This document shows positions 1-9,023 of a stretch of DNA of 64,000 nt, in pieces. Below the pieces are notes generated by a model that was not told the origin of the DNA, made no database searches, and was given only the letters and a program-made list of their open reading frames with translations. Both the position numbers and the translations under genes were made by a program. Source of the stretch: UBA2588 sp002339805 (lineage in GTDB: Bacteria > Chloroflexota > Dehalococcoidia > Lucifugimonadales > UBA3495); NCBI GenBank assembly GCA_045562555.1, contig JBJKVO010000016.1, forward strand, positions 62,001 to 126,000, in the 5' to 3' direction. Each line of letters opens with the position of its first letter. Within the stretch, counting starts at the first letter, position 1.

Positions 1-1381
1 CTGCGTCAGCTACAATGGGGACGGACAGGCCAACTATAGCGGCTGCGGTTATGGTACCCACTGTATGGCCCATCTGCCTAGTTGTTTCTAGCATGCCAGA
101 TGCGAAACTACGATCTTGAGGCAGAGTATTCATTACCAGTGCATTATTCGGGGAGTTGAATAGTGCAGATCCAATTGAAGCCGGGAATAATAAAACTGGT
201 AGGATATATATCGGTATTTGGTGTGCGAACAGCCCTAAAAGACCAATTCCTATTGCGATTAACAGCAAGGACATTGGTCGTAGCCATTTAGGTTGATATC
301 TGTCATAAATCCAGCCAGCGATTATTGGCAGGAATAGTCCCATGGATTGATGAGGGAGTAACACCATCATGGTTACGCTGGGAGTGTAACCTAATCCTAC
401 TTCAATGATTATTGGCATTAATGTTAAGACTGAGAGCATAGATAAGTGGAACGTGGTATTACTAAAAAGGGCCATCGAAAAATATGTTTGCTTAAAATAC
501 CCAAAGTTAAGGAATGGTTGTTTGGAGACAATTTGGATAACAAAGAAAACCAGGAATAACACTAAGAATATTACTAGCATAGATGGATGGTAAATTAAGG
601 CAGCCTCAGTCACGAAAGAGTCAGGACCTGAATCCCACAAAGTATGGAGATGGATGCCCATGAGTATAAATGCTAATAAGGAGCAAATCATTAAAGAAGG
701 TCCGATTAAACCTAGAGGCTGGGATTCCTCAGAATCTGCTTGTTTAACTAGCGAAAACTTAAACAATGGCCATGTCAGCCATAATGCAAAAATACCTATG
801 GGTACAGAAGTTAGGAAGACAACTCTCCATCCAAATGCTGGATGCATATATTCTAATAATAGGCCAAAGATAACCAATCCCATCATAGTCCCCATTCTTG
901 CGGACGTGATCGGAATTGCAAATGCCCTGCCACGTTCTGTGTCTCTGAACCCAAGCACTAATAAAGAGTTTAGATTAGCGCTGATTAACGCTCCGCCGAA
1001 TCCCACTCCTGCACTCCATAGGAGCAACTGAAGATAGTATTGAGAGGTTGCGGCCAGTGCGCTAGACAAGGTTAATACTATGAGACCTATGAAGAAAACT
1101 TTGAGAGTTCCGTACCGTTGACCTAATCTGGCTGCTAAAAATACAGTACTGCCTAAAATAAGTAGCCGGATAACTACCATCCAGGCTCCTTGAGTGTAGG
1201 ATATGTCAAAGTGGCGAGCAACCGAAGGTACAGCTATAGTGATTGGTAATTGAGACAACTGCATTAGTAGTTGAGCAACAGAAAGACACAGTAATATACG
1301 TCTTCGTTCAGGGGTGGATCCTAATTCTTTGAATGCTCCGACTATGTTAAGCCGATGGGCTATGGTTCTTAAAATATCCAA
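1..1381 (-). CDS. MFS transporter, DHA2 (EmrB/QacA-like) family, C-terminus cut by window edge
   Basis: Reading the minus strand from a TTG at 1381 gives an open frame to the window edge with no stop. The protein is very hydrophobic, with many membrane segments. After the first helix comes a typical MFS loop (RLGQRYG), then SAGVGFGGALISANLN and, later, IIAGWIYDRYQP, the pattern of 14-helix proton-driven drug or metabolite exporters. The only start after an in-frame TAG at 1391-1393 is the TTG, with AGGA about 8 bases before it. It lies 33 bases downstream of the ferredoxin gene on the same strand and may be co-transcribed. The substrate cannot be inferred. The C-terminal part lies outside the window. 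Confidence 0.85.
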   Translation of the reverse strand, partial: MDILRTIAHRLNIVGAFKELGSTPERRRILLCLSVAQLLMQLSQLPITIAVPSVARHFDISYTQGAWMVVIRLLILGSTVFLAARLGQRYGTLKVFFIGLIVLTLSSALAATSQYYLQLLLWSAGVGFGGALISANLNSLLVLGFRDTERGRAFAIPITSARMGTMMGLVIFGLLLEYMHPAFGWRVVFLTSVPIGIFALWLTWPLFKFSLVKQADSEESQPLGLIGPSLMICSLLAFILMGIHLHTLWDSGPDSFVTEAALIYHPSMLVIFLVLFLVFFVIQIVSKQPFLNFGYFKQTYFSMALFSNTTFHLSMLSVLTLMPIIIEVGLGYTPSVTMMVLLPHQSMGLFLPIIAGWIYDRYQPKWLRPMSLLLIAIGIGLLGLFAHQIPIYILPVLLFPASIGSALFNSPNNALVMNTLPQDRSFASGMLETTRQMGHTVGTITAAAIVGLSVPIVADA

Positions 1382-1413
1382 AAATAATTCCTATAGTTTA
1401 GAGACAAAACCTG

Positions 1414-1656
1414 TTATTTCTCAAAAAATACTCGATTGATCGCTATGTACTGGTCATATTTAGCTGGTAAGTTGAAGTGATCGAATATAGCCTGCACTGG
1501 ACATACAGTCTCACAATAAGCACAGTCTATACAATTGGGAGCATCTATATAGTATTGCTCAGCTTCGTCGTCAGTATGGATGCAGTCAACTGGGCACACA
1601 TCTACGCAGCTTGCATCTTTTACGCCTATACATGGTTCGGTTATTACGAATCCCAT
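1414..1656 (-). CDS. 7Fe ferredoxin (FdxA type)
   Basis: Small soluble electron carrier of 80 residues. Cysteines at 9, 17, 21, 25, 42, 45, 48 and 52 reproduce the spacing of Azotobacter-type 7Fe ferredoxins: C9, C17 and C52 would hold a [3Fe-4S] cluster, C21, C42, C45 and C48 a [4Fe-4S] cluster, and C25 matches the free cysteine of that family. I chose the ATG at 1656 because GGGAA lies about 8 bases upstream. An in-frame GTG at 1677 would add seven residues but has no ribosome site. It is transcribed away from the LysR gene and towards the MFS gene. Its redox partner is unknown. Confidence 0.9.
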   Translation of the reverse strand: MGFVITEPCIGVKDASCVDVCPVDCIHTDDEAEQYYIDAPNCIDCAYCETVCPVQAIFDHFNLPAKYDQYIAINRVFFEK

Positions 1657-1824
1657 ACAACAAATTCCCGTTGACACTGTTAGTTATTTAAGGTAGTATC
1701 ATGTTTCTTGATAATTTCTATAGCAAATATGCATAAATCATGATAATGTCTGATTATTCTCGCTAATATGGCAATCTTTGTCAATAGAAATTGTAGTTAA
1801 AAATTCGTCCAAGAAAGGTAAAGT

Positions 1825-2739
1825 ATGGAACTGAGGGAAATTATAAGTTTTTATCATGTTGCTCGACTTAAGAGCGTTTCCAAGGCTGCTAAAAGATTGG
1901 AACTTGGCCAGCCTACGGTCACTACTCATTTGAAAAAATTAGAAGAAGAGTTTGACTTGGTGTTATTTGATAGGATCAAGAGGCCCATTCAATTGACTTC
2001 TGAAGGTGGGTCATTTTTAGAACTGGTGACACCAGTCGTAGAATCTATTGATAATTTGAAGAGTTCTATGAATTACTCCGAAGGAAGAGGGTCATTCATA
2101 GTTGGAGGATACTCTGACTTGGTTTTGCATCACCTCCCCGATTCTGTTCAAGAGTTTAGTGGTCTGTATCCACACGTGCGAATCCAACTTATTCCCGGTC
2201 CATATTTTGCTCTGATGGGTCAGCTCAAATCAGGCGAGATCGATATAGCATTGTGTTCATCACCGGTGGTGGAAGATGGGGCGTTGGATTTTGTTCCCTT
2301 GTTCGAATACGACATTCTGCTGCTCACACCACCTGATCACCCGTTGACCTCTACATCATTTCCAGGGCTTTCTGAAGTTGCAAAATATCCTTTGATATTG
2401 AATAGTCCTCACAGTTATAACCGTCAAGTGCTTGATCAAGCTTTTAGAGACCAAGGAGTCACTTACGAATCAGTCCTAGAAATGGATAACACGGAACTTA
2501 TCAAAAGATATGTGGAGACCGGTATTGGCGTGGCTCTGTGTCCAGGATATGCTCTGCATCCCGAAGATTATTCTCATTTAGGAGTAGTAACTATGCCGCA
2601 CGTCGTCCCTACTGGGTCCATTGGATTATGTACCCTTAAAGGTAAATTTTTAGGCCCCGCTGTCACTAATTTTATGAATATTGTAATCAAGCATTTAGAA
2701 AATTCTAAACTTCCAGCCTCTAAGATCCTGGATCGGTAA
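1825..2739 (+). CDS. LysR-family transcriptional regulator
   Basis: A 304-residue DNA-binding regulator. Residues 1-60 form the LysR winged helix-turn-helix (SVSKAAKRLELGQPTVTTHL, then LVLFDR and LTSEG), followed by a periplasmic-binding-like effector domain from about residue 88 (PHVRIQLIPG, GEIDIALC, GIGVALCPGY). It is divergent from the ferredoxin/MFS pair across about 170 bases, the usual arrangement for a LysR protein controlling its neighbour, but I could not identify a firm binding site there. The effector is unknown. Length is normal for the family. Confidence 0.93.
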   Translation: MELREIISFYHVARLKSVSKAAKRLELGQPTVTTHLKKLEEEFDLVLFDRIKRPIQLTSEGGSFLELVTPVVESIDNLKSSMNYSEGRGSFIVGGYSDLVLHHLPDSVQEFSGLYPHVRIQLIPGPYFALMGQLKSGEIDIALCSSPVVEDGALDFVPLFEYDILLLTPPDHPLTSTSFPGLSEVAKYPLILNSPHSYNRQVLDQAFRDQGVTYESVLEMDNTELIKRYVETGIGVALCPGYALHPEDYSHLGVVTMPHVVPTGSIGLCTLKGKFLGPAVTNFMNIVIKHLENSKLPASKILDR

Positions 2740-2740
2740 G

Positions 2741-3559
2741 CTAAGCGTTATCTTCGACCACTTTATTAATCTGCTGTCTTAAAGCTTTTGCTGCAGCCCC
2801 TGCAGTAGCTCCGAAAGAGGAAGGGTTTGAGTCAGAGTAGATAATTCCCCTAGAGGAATTAATTAGAAACGCGCTTCCAGAGGCTATGTGAGGTGAGACA
2901 GCTTCTTCTAGGTCTCCTCCCTGAGCTCCGACTCCAGGGATGAGAAAAGGCAATCCTATACATTGTTTTCTTATGTTCTCCATTTGCTCGGGGAAAGTGG
3001 CTCCAACAACCAAGCCAATATTATTATTTTCGTTTAGCGCTATAGCTATATCAACTACCCGTTCATACAAAGGTTTCCCTCCATCTTGGACAGCGACGTC
3101 CTGTAAATCGCCTGATCCTGGATTAGAACCTTTAGCCCATACAAACACTCCTTTGGATGGATCCGATAAATAAGGAGCAATGGTCTCCGAGCCCCCCCAT
3201 GGATTGACTGTTATTGCGTCGAACCCCCAAGATTCGAATAGCGCCCTCGCATAAGCTTCAGCAGATGGGCCAATATCCCCCCTTTTTGCATCCCCAATTA
3301 TAATTGTATTCGGAGCGTAATCTTTTATGTGTTTGATGGTATCTTCCAAAATATGGAATCCCTTCAGTCCTAGAGCCTCGTAGAACGCGAGGTTAGGCTT
3401 GAAGGCGGCAGTCATTTCGTGAGTATGATCGATGATAACCTGATTGAATTGTAAAAGATCTTTAATGGGAACACGGGCAGGATCTAGATCCAGTCCTACA
3501 CATACATTGCTGTTCTTGCTATTGATTACATTGTTTAAAAGGCTGTTAAAATTATCCAT
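2741..3559 (-). CDS. pyrF: Orotidine 5'-phosphate decarboxylase, type 2
   Basis: Catalyses OMP to UMP, the last step of de novo pyrimidine synthesis. The sequence starts with the substrate-binding strand CVGLDLDP, carries the catalytic Lys-Asp cluster in GDAKRGDIG, and has NPWGGSETIAPYL and WAKGSNPGSGDLQD, which mark the longer type 2 (mycobacterial-like) branch. The ATG at 3559 gives 272 residues, normal for type 2. An upstream start at 3694 is open but would overlap the divergent glycosylase gene and adds an unrelated 45-residue tail, so I rejected it. Confidence 0.95.
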   Translation of the reverse strand: MDNFNSLLNNVINSKNSNVCVGLDLDPARVPIKDLLQFNQVIIDHTHEMTAAFKPNLAFYEALGLKGFHILEDTIKHIKDYAPNTIIIGDAKRGDIGPSAEAYARALFESWGFDAITVNPWGGSETIAPYLSDPSKGVFVWAKGSNPGSGDLQDVAVQDGGKPLYERVVDIAIALNENNNIGLVVGATFPEQMENIRKQCIGLPFLIPGVGAQGGDLEEAVSPHIASGSAFLINSSRGIIYSDSNPSSFGATAGAAAKALRQQINKVVEDNA

Positions 3560-3609
3560 TAGATACGAAGACCCCCCGATATGTTGTAAGTATACATTAG
3601 GATTCAACG

Positions 3610-4278
3610 ATGACTGCAAGAGCAAAATTACATCAAATGTTTGAGATATTGAACGTGTCATATGACGCGTCTGACTGGTGGCAAGAGGAATCACCCTTAG
3701 AAGTTATATGTGGTGCAATTCTGGTTCAAAATACCACATGGGGGAATGCGTACACTGCACTGACTCAACTTATAAAATCTGAAAAACTGTGTATTAACCA
3801 AATTAACGAAATGGAAATCGTGGAATTGGAACAATTAATCCGTTCGTCTGGAACTTACAAGGCCAAGGCTCTAGCATTGAAAGGGTTAGCAGAGTTGGTT
3901 GTAACTACAGATGAGGGCACACTAGATGCTTTTTTAAAAATTAAAACCAGCGATCTTAAAACAGCTCTGATTAGTGTTAAAGGAATAGGAGATGAAACTG
4001 CGGATGACATAATACTGTACGCAGCAAGACGGCCAGTATTTGTTATAGATAAATTCACTAAAAGAATATTAAGTCGATACGGACTAACTCCAACAAGAAA
4101 TTCCTATCGATCTTGGCAAGAATTCTTACATCGTAATATTGAAGAAGACACTTTGAAATTTCAGAGTTTTCATGCTTTTCTTGTTATGCTAGCTCAACAG
4201 TCTTGCAAAACTAAGCCTCAATGCTCTACTTGTGTCCTAAAAGAGAGATGTTTCACAGGATGTAAAGTTCTTTTATAA
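3610..4278 (+). CDS. HhH-GPD DNA glycosylase, endonuclease III-related (MagIII-like)
   Basis: A 222-residue base-excision repair glycosylase. It has the helix-hairpin-helix VKGIGDETADDI near residue 124, the catalytic aspartate in VFVIDKFTKRI, and a C-terminal Cys set C-x5-C-x2-C-x5-C for a [4Fe-4S] cluster. The lysine that gives Nth its lyase activity (GVGRKTA) is replaced by glutamate (GIGDETA), as in the COG2231/MagIII branch, so it is probably a monofunctional glycosylase, perhaps for alkylated purines. AGGA lies 7 bases before the ATG. It is divergent from pyrF with about 50 bases between. Confidence 0.85.
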   Translation: MTARAKLHQMFEILNVSYDASDWWQEESPLEVICGAILVQNTTWGNAYTALTQLIKSEKLCINQINEMEIVELEQLIRSSGTYKAKALALKGLAELVVTTDEGTLDAFLKIKTSDLKTALISVKGIGDETADDIILYAARRPVFVIDKFTKRILSRYGLTPTRNSYRSWQEFLHRNIEEDTLKFQSFHAFLVMLAQQSCKTKPQCSTCVLKERCFTGCKVLL

Positions 4279-4348
4279 ATTTGTGGTTTTTTAAAATTCC
4301 CGGTGTATACTCAGGTGATACAACAAATAAACAGTAAAGGATAATACA

Positions 4349-4654
4349 ATGATTTTCATGTGCACATACCAAATCGACCGAGAGAAGCAAGCGGATTGCC
4401 AAGCATTTTTTGCGACTATGACTGACGAGCAAATCGCCGGCGAATACCCGGATGGGGTCAAACAAGTAGGACGCTGGCACGACTTACCAAATGGTACAGG
4501 CGTGGTAATAGTGGAAACCGACGACCAAGAAGCGTTAAGTATGTGGATAATGGGTTGGTCAGGGTTTGCTACTTTCCCGATTGTAACACCGGTTGTGGAC
4601 GACACTGACGGGCGAAAAATTGTTAGTGCAATGCTAGCAGCTCAACAGGGATAG
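4349..4654 (+). CDS. DUF3303 family protein
   Basis: A 101-residue soluble protein starting MIFMCTYQI and containing VKQVGRWHD and VVIVETDDQEALSMW, the pattern of the DUF3303 family, which has a ferredoxin-like alpha/beta fold. No catalytic residues are known for the family. It stands alone, with AT-rich spacers on both sides. The function is not known. Confidence 0.75.
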   Translation: MIFMCTYQIDREKQADCQAFFATMTDEQIAGEYPDGVKQVGRWHDLPNGTGVVIVETDDQEALSMWIMGWSGFATFPIVTPVVDDTDGRKIVSAMLAAQQG

Positions 4655-4863
4655 TTCTATGTTCCCGGGCTCTGAGTGCCCTAATAGTTTGTTGTTTTAA
4701 GCTCACGACGAGACTTTAAAAAGTTATAGTGCAACAAGAATACGTTACTGCAAGCAAAAAGACTGTAGGAATTGATGGAATTGTTGCTCTCTCCAGGTGT
4801 ATACTTTCTTACAATATTAAAATTATATTGGTATCAAAGATTAAATATAGGAGTGAAAGAGAC

Positions 4864-6012
4864 ATGAGTGTATCAAGAAAACTACTAGGGTTAGTTGCCT
4901 TAACCCTTCTGACACTGTCTGTTATGGGCTGTATAGGCGGTAGTGAGACAGTTAAAATAGGCATGCTGAGCCCTCAAACTGGTCCCATAGCTCAATATGC
5001 ACCTGGCTTTGAGGATGCCGCGAAAATAGCGATATCTGATTTAAATGCTGCCCATGAAGGTGACTTTGAGTTCGAGTTAATCATGATGGATACAGGTTGC
5101 GACGGCACACAGTCTGCTACTTCCGCTCAAACGCTGATTGACAGTGGTGTCTCTGCGATTGTGGGAGCGGCTTGCTCTGGAGCAACGTTAGGCGCGATTG
5201 CTGTCACGGCTCCAGCGGGTGTTCCTATGGTGTCATACGCGAGTACTTCACCTGCTGTAACCACTGCTGATGATAACGGACATCTTTTTAGAGTAGTCCC
5301 AAGTGATGCTCAACAAGCTGTTGCATTGACTACAGTTGCATCAGCTGCAGGGGTGTCAAATCCTGCAGTGTTATACATGACAAATGATTACGGTTCTGGA
5401 TTGGGAGACAATTTTTCAGCCAATTGGTCAGGTGAAGTTTGCACCTCAGTTGGCTATGATCCAGCAGAAGGAAAATACAACGCTACTACTCTCGCACAAT
5501 CTGTTATTGACGGAGGGTGTGATTCAGTTTTGTTAATGTCCTACGCTACAGATGGTGCTGCGATTATGGAAGCCTTATCTGCTCAAGGATTCGGGGGCCA
5601 TGTGATTGGAGCTGATGGTGTTGCGGATGCAACATTCACCGAGTCTTTTACAGATGTATCGGCAGTTGATGGGTTGATTGCTACCCGACCTCGACCTGGT
5701 GCAGATTCAAGCGCCAAAAGTGACTTTGATGCGGCGTATGTTGCTGCTGGTGGCGCGGATGGAGCTATTTACACGGGAGAGACTTATGATGCCGTGTCAA
5801 TAGTAGGCGCCGCTATAGTCTCTAAAGGAGACGGTAGTATCATCGATGCCTTGAAATCGGTTGGCGTGAATTATGTTGGTGCTAGTGGCACTCACACCTT
5901 CGATGCTGCAGGCGATGTTTTGGGCACCGGGTACGAAGTTTGCGAGTTCTCTGGAAGTGATTTCTCATGCTCTAGGACTTGGACTGCGGACGAAGGTTTG
6001 TCTGGAAACTAA
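4864..6012 (+). CDS. livK: Branched-chain amino-acid type ABC transporter substrate-binding lipoprotein
   Basis: Extracytoplasmic receptor for the Liv transporter encoded just downstream. Starting at the ATG at 4864 (AGGAG about 10 bases before) there is a lysine/arginine N-terminus, a hydrophobic stretch and a lipobox ending in Cys23 (SVMGC). The type 1 periplasmic-binding domain follows, with KIGMLSPQTGP, an SAIVGAACSGATLGA loop and a VSYASTSP strand. The length of 382 residues is normal. An open frame runs upstream to 4729, but that would bury the signal peptide, so I rejected it. Real ligands of this family in ocean bacteria are often amides or other small organics, so the amino-acid assignment is by family only. 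Confidence 0.9.
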   Translation: MSVSRKLLGLVALTLLTLSVMGCIGGSETVKIGMLSPQTGPIAQYAPGFEDAAKIAISDLNAAHEGDFEFELIMMDTGCDGTQSATSAQTLIDSGVSAIVGAACSGATLGAIAVTAPAGVPMVSYASTSPAVTTADDNGHLFRVVPSDAQQAVALTTVASAAGVSNPAVLYMTNDYGSGLGDNFSANWSGEVCTSVGYDPAEGKYNATTLAQSVIDGGCDSVLLMSYATDGAAIMEALSAQGFGGHVIGADGVADATFTESFTDVSAVDGLIATRPRPGADSSAKSDFDAAYVAAGGADGAIYTGETYDAVSIVGAAIVSKGDGSIIDALKSVGVNYVGASGTHTFDAAGDVLGTGYEVCEFSGSDFSCSRTWTADEGLSGN

Positions 6013-6053
6013 CTCAAAACGGTAAAGTTTAAATACACTTAACCATTGTTAAT

Positions 6054-6092
6054 AAACGACCTGCACCTTTCTAATAAGTGTGCAGGTCGTTT
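6054..6092 (+). terminator. Hairpin terminator or attenuator between livK and the permease
   Basis: A perfect 13-base-pair inverted repeat, 6054-6066 against 6080-6092, with a 13-base loop, followed by four T. It sits 42 bases after the livK stop. It probably ends or thins transcription so that the binding protein is made in excess over the membrane parts. Confidence 0.8.
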
Positions 6093-6146
6093 TGATATAA
6101 ACCAGTGAGCTTGTGGAGAATATTTGTTGAAAAAAAGGGAAATGTA

Positions 6147-9023
6147 GTGCAGGAATTGCCAAAACGTTTGATCTTAGGGAATTCTAATCTACATAAACTA
6201 TTGATATGTCTGTTAGTTATTGGAGATGCCTATCTGGGATTGCTTTACGGTGGAGGGATTATCCGTTGGAGTGGTTTCTTCAGAAATGATATAGCGTGGA
6301 TACTGTTAGCCGCAGAAATGATGATTGGCGGAATGCTATTTCTACGAATTGTTTTGTCCCAGACAAAAGGCAAGGTACGTACTATAACGTTGCTCCTGAT
6401 TCCAGTATTGGTGATAGTGTTAGGGCTCGGAATTGTCGAGGTGTTATTAACCGGCTTGGGTAGATCTGCCACGATAAACTTGAACTTGTCAGCCGTAGGT
6501 CTTAGTGGGCTTTATTGGGCAGCGGTATATTTGAGTATAGGAATCGGGCTCACATTAACTTACAAGGTTCAAGGTTTTGCAAATTTTGCTCAGGCTGAGA
6601 TGATGCTCATCGGGTCATATGTGGCACTTATTCTGATGTGGTCTGATAGCTTTGCTTTTTTGTCAGAAGCGCCGAAAGATGGGGTTTTAAACTGGTCCTT
6701 GTTGTTGTGGTCAGGGTTCTGGGCATTTGTGATCGCGGGCCTCGCTGGATGGCTGATTGATCGCTTCGTGTACAAAAAACTTCGGGCTCGGAGTGCCACT
6801 TTTCAGGTGATGATGATCGCTTCTCTTGGGGTATCCATGATTGTTCGAGCTCTATTGTTTATCAGATTTAGTGCAAATAACTTTCGTTTCGTACCGGATA
6901 AAGACTGGAGACTGACCACATCGGTAATCGAAACTCCAACTCAGACCGTCCAAATTCATCTAGGAGACAGGTTAGGATTCGGGTTGGTCGAAACTGCCCA
7001 GAATGTGGCTCCTTTTGGATTTTCTTACTCAAAGATAGCCTTGATATGTGGTGTAATCGCGTCTCTGATTTTCCTTCTTGTGATTCTTTATAAAACACGG
7101 TTAGGCAGGCAAATGAGAGCAGTCGGAGACAATCCTGGCCTTGCTGCGTCTAGTGGAATAAACCTTGAAAAAATTTACGGGAATACATCTTTTTTGTCAG
7201 CAGGCACTGCAGGGTTGGGAGGAGCACTTTTAGCTGCCATCCTTCCGATAAATCCAATGGTGGGACTGGCTTTACTACTTCCTGCATTTGCTGTGATTGT
7301 ACTTGGAACAATTGGATCCATTCCCGGTGTGATTTTTGGAGCCTTGATTGTTGGGCTTCTACGTTCTATCTCAGAACCATTATTAATAGGCATTGGTAAT
7401 TCTTTGGACCGACCTACAGCTAGTGGATTTGCGGAAGTGGTTCCATTTGTTTTTTTGGTTGGGTTACTTTTGCTGGCTCCTAGAGGAATAGGTGCTGCGG
7501 TACAGGATTGGAATATCAAAAGAATCCGCAATCGAGTCACTGAAGGTAAATTTAAATCTGGGCGCTCGATTGTTATCCCGATGGCGCGCTTAGGTTTAGA
7601 TTCTGCAAAGGTTAGCCAAATCAAATATTGGTTGCAATATTTGTGGAATCTGAAAGATTTCTCATTGAGAATCCTTCAAAGAATATGCAACGTGCTGTCC
7701 ATACCGTTTTTTATGATAGGACTGAGCGTGCGGTCTCTTTGGAAAACCTTCCTGGCGTTAATCTTAACTATTGCTAGTGTTATGGGGTTAAAGTGGCAGA
7801 TTGATGCCGATACTCGGAAAGGATCATGGATACTATTTGTTATCTTGTTGGTAATACTGATTGGGATTGTGTGGTTGCTTCCTAGTGTTACCGCTCTTAC
7901 TAAAACGATGCAAATTGCACGTATTGCCACGTTACTGGGGATTTTCGGACTAGCCTCTTTCGCTCTGAATCTTCATACTGGCATTACCGGGATGACTAAT
8001 TTCGGGGTTATATTTTTCATTGGAATAGGAGCTGTTACTGTAGGAATTTTGTGCGCTCCAGAAGCCACAAATGGATATGGATGGTCTCCTATAGCAGCCA
8101 CGCTTGTTGCTGTTGGGGTTTCTGCTATCGCTGGATGGTTACTGGCGTATCCTACAGCTAGGCTGCGTATGGATTATTTTGCCATTGTTACTATCTCGCT
8201 GGGTGAAATGCTTAGGATATCATTGCAAGCAGAACCTCTACTCAGAGCGGGGACTGTTACGTCAGCGATTGGTATCACTCAATACAGGATGCCATTGGAA
8301 GAATGGTGGACTACAGGACCATCACAATATATAGGTAATATATTAGGCTTACCTGTTCCTGCTCCCTATGTGGTCCTGCTAGCAGGGATGGCTATTGTCT
8401 CCCTGGTCGTCGTGTGGCTGTTATTAGATACGGTGTTATCTTCCCCTTGGGGTCGGATTTTGAGATCAATAAGGGAAGACGAGATTGTGAGCCAGCATCA
8501 TGGACATAATGTGCTCATCCAAAAGGCAGCCAGTCTTGCTGTGGGCGCTGCGGTTGCGGCCCTTGCAGGTGCTTTGTGGGCCTGGCTCAATACAAATGTA
8601 TGGCCTGATTTCATGAATCCTGTACGGACTACATTCTTGATTTGGGCGGCGTATATTGTGGGCGGTAGAGGTAATAATAAAGGTATGATTATTGGAGCGT
8701 TCGTGATAGTAATCGTTGAGTTTTTATTCAATATAATGGTCGCTTCCCGAGGAGCAGCTAGCATGCCATTGCACAACGTTACAAATTTTGCTGACTCTGT
8801 ATTTTCTTGGATAATGGTAAATATCGGAGGGATTGTGTGGTCAAGTAAATCTCTTACAGAAGTGTTTCCTAGAGGTGAAGTTTTACTTTCTTTGCCTCAT
8901 GTGAAGCTGTCTTTAATAGGATTGGTGATCGTGATTGCCTTGATAGCAGCTTCAAAAGGGCTGTTGCCAGAAGTGCCTAATCGGCCGATTAGGCAAAAAA
9001 AATCTGAGGAAGGGGACTTATGA
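6147..9023 (+). CDS. livHM: Fused branched-chain amino-acid type ABC permease LivH-LivM
   Basis: One polypeptide of about 958 residues carries both permease halves that are normally two genes. An N-terminal block of about three membrane helices comes first. Then a LivH half (about residues 115-470) has the signature YKVQGFANFAQAEMM and the coupling loop GRQMRAVGDNPGLAASSGI. A charged linker with further helices follows, then a LivM half (about 585-945) with GLASFALNLHTGITGMTNFG and coupling loop GRILRSIREDEI. I prefer the GTG at 6147, which has AAGGGAAA before it, over the GTG at 6105. Its stop overlaps the livG start by four bases, so the subunits are translationally coupled. Confidence 0.9.
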   Translation: MQELPKRLILGNSNLHKLLICLLVIGDAYLGLLYGGGIIRWSGFFRNDIAWILLAAEMMIGGMLFLRIVLSQTKGKVRTITLLLIPVLVIVLGLGIVEVLLTGLGRSATINLNLSAVGLSGLYWAAVYLSIGIGLTLTYKVQGFANFAQAEMMLIGSYVALILMWSDSFAFLSEAPKDGVLNWSLLLWSGFWAFVIAGLAGWLIDRFVYKKLRARSATFQVMMIASLGVSMIVRALLFIRFSANNFRFVPDKDWRLTTSVIETPTQTVQIHLGDRLGFGLVETAQNVAPFGFSYSKIALICGVIASLIFLLVILYKTRLGRQMRAVGDNPGLAASSGINLEKIYGNTSFLSAGTAGLGGALLAAILPINPMVGLALLLPAFAVIVLGTIGSIPGVIFGALIVGLLRSISEPLLIGIGNSLDRPTASGFAEVVPFVFLVGLLLLAPRGIGAAVQDWNIKRIRNRVTEGKFKSGRSIVIPMARLGLDSAKVSQIKYWLQYLWNLKDFSLRILQRICNVLSIPFFMIGLSVRSLWKTFLALILTIASVMGLKWQIDADTRKGSWILFVILLVILIGIVWLLPSVTALTKTMQIARIATLLGIFGLASFALNLHTGITGMTNFGVIFFIGIGAVTVGILCAPEATNGYGWSPIAATLVAVGVSAIAGWLLAYPTARLRMDYFAIVTISLGEMLRISLQAEPLLRAGTVTSAIGITQYRMPLEEWWTTGPSQYIGNILGLPVPAPYVVLLAGMAIVSLVVVWLLLDTVLSSPWGRILRSIREDEIVSQHHGHNVLIQKAASLAVGAAVAALAGALWAWLNTNVWPDFMNPVRTTFLIWAAYIVGGRGNNKGMIIGAFVIVIVEFLFNIMVASRGAASMPLHNVTNFADSVFSWIMVNIGGIVWSSKSLTEVFPRGEVLLSLPHVKLSLIGLVIVIALIAASKGLLPEVPNRPIRQKKSEEGDL

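Noticed and set aside
405..1031. Two plus-strand open frames within the first kilobase
   Set aside because: They lie opposite the MFS transporter, and their translations have low-complexity, shadow-like composition. The minus strand reads as a full membrane protein.
1657..1824. LysR binding site between ferredoxin and LysR genes
   Set aside because: A few short palindromes such as ATCATGAT occur, but none is long or placed well enough to claim.
3560..3694. 45-residue N-terminal extension of PyrF
   Set aside because: It overlaps the divergent glycosylase start and matches no part of the PyrF family.
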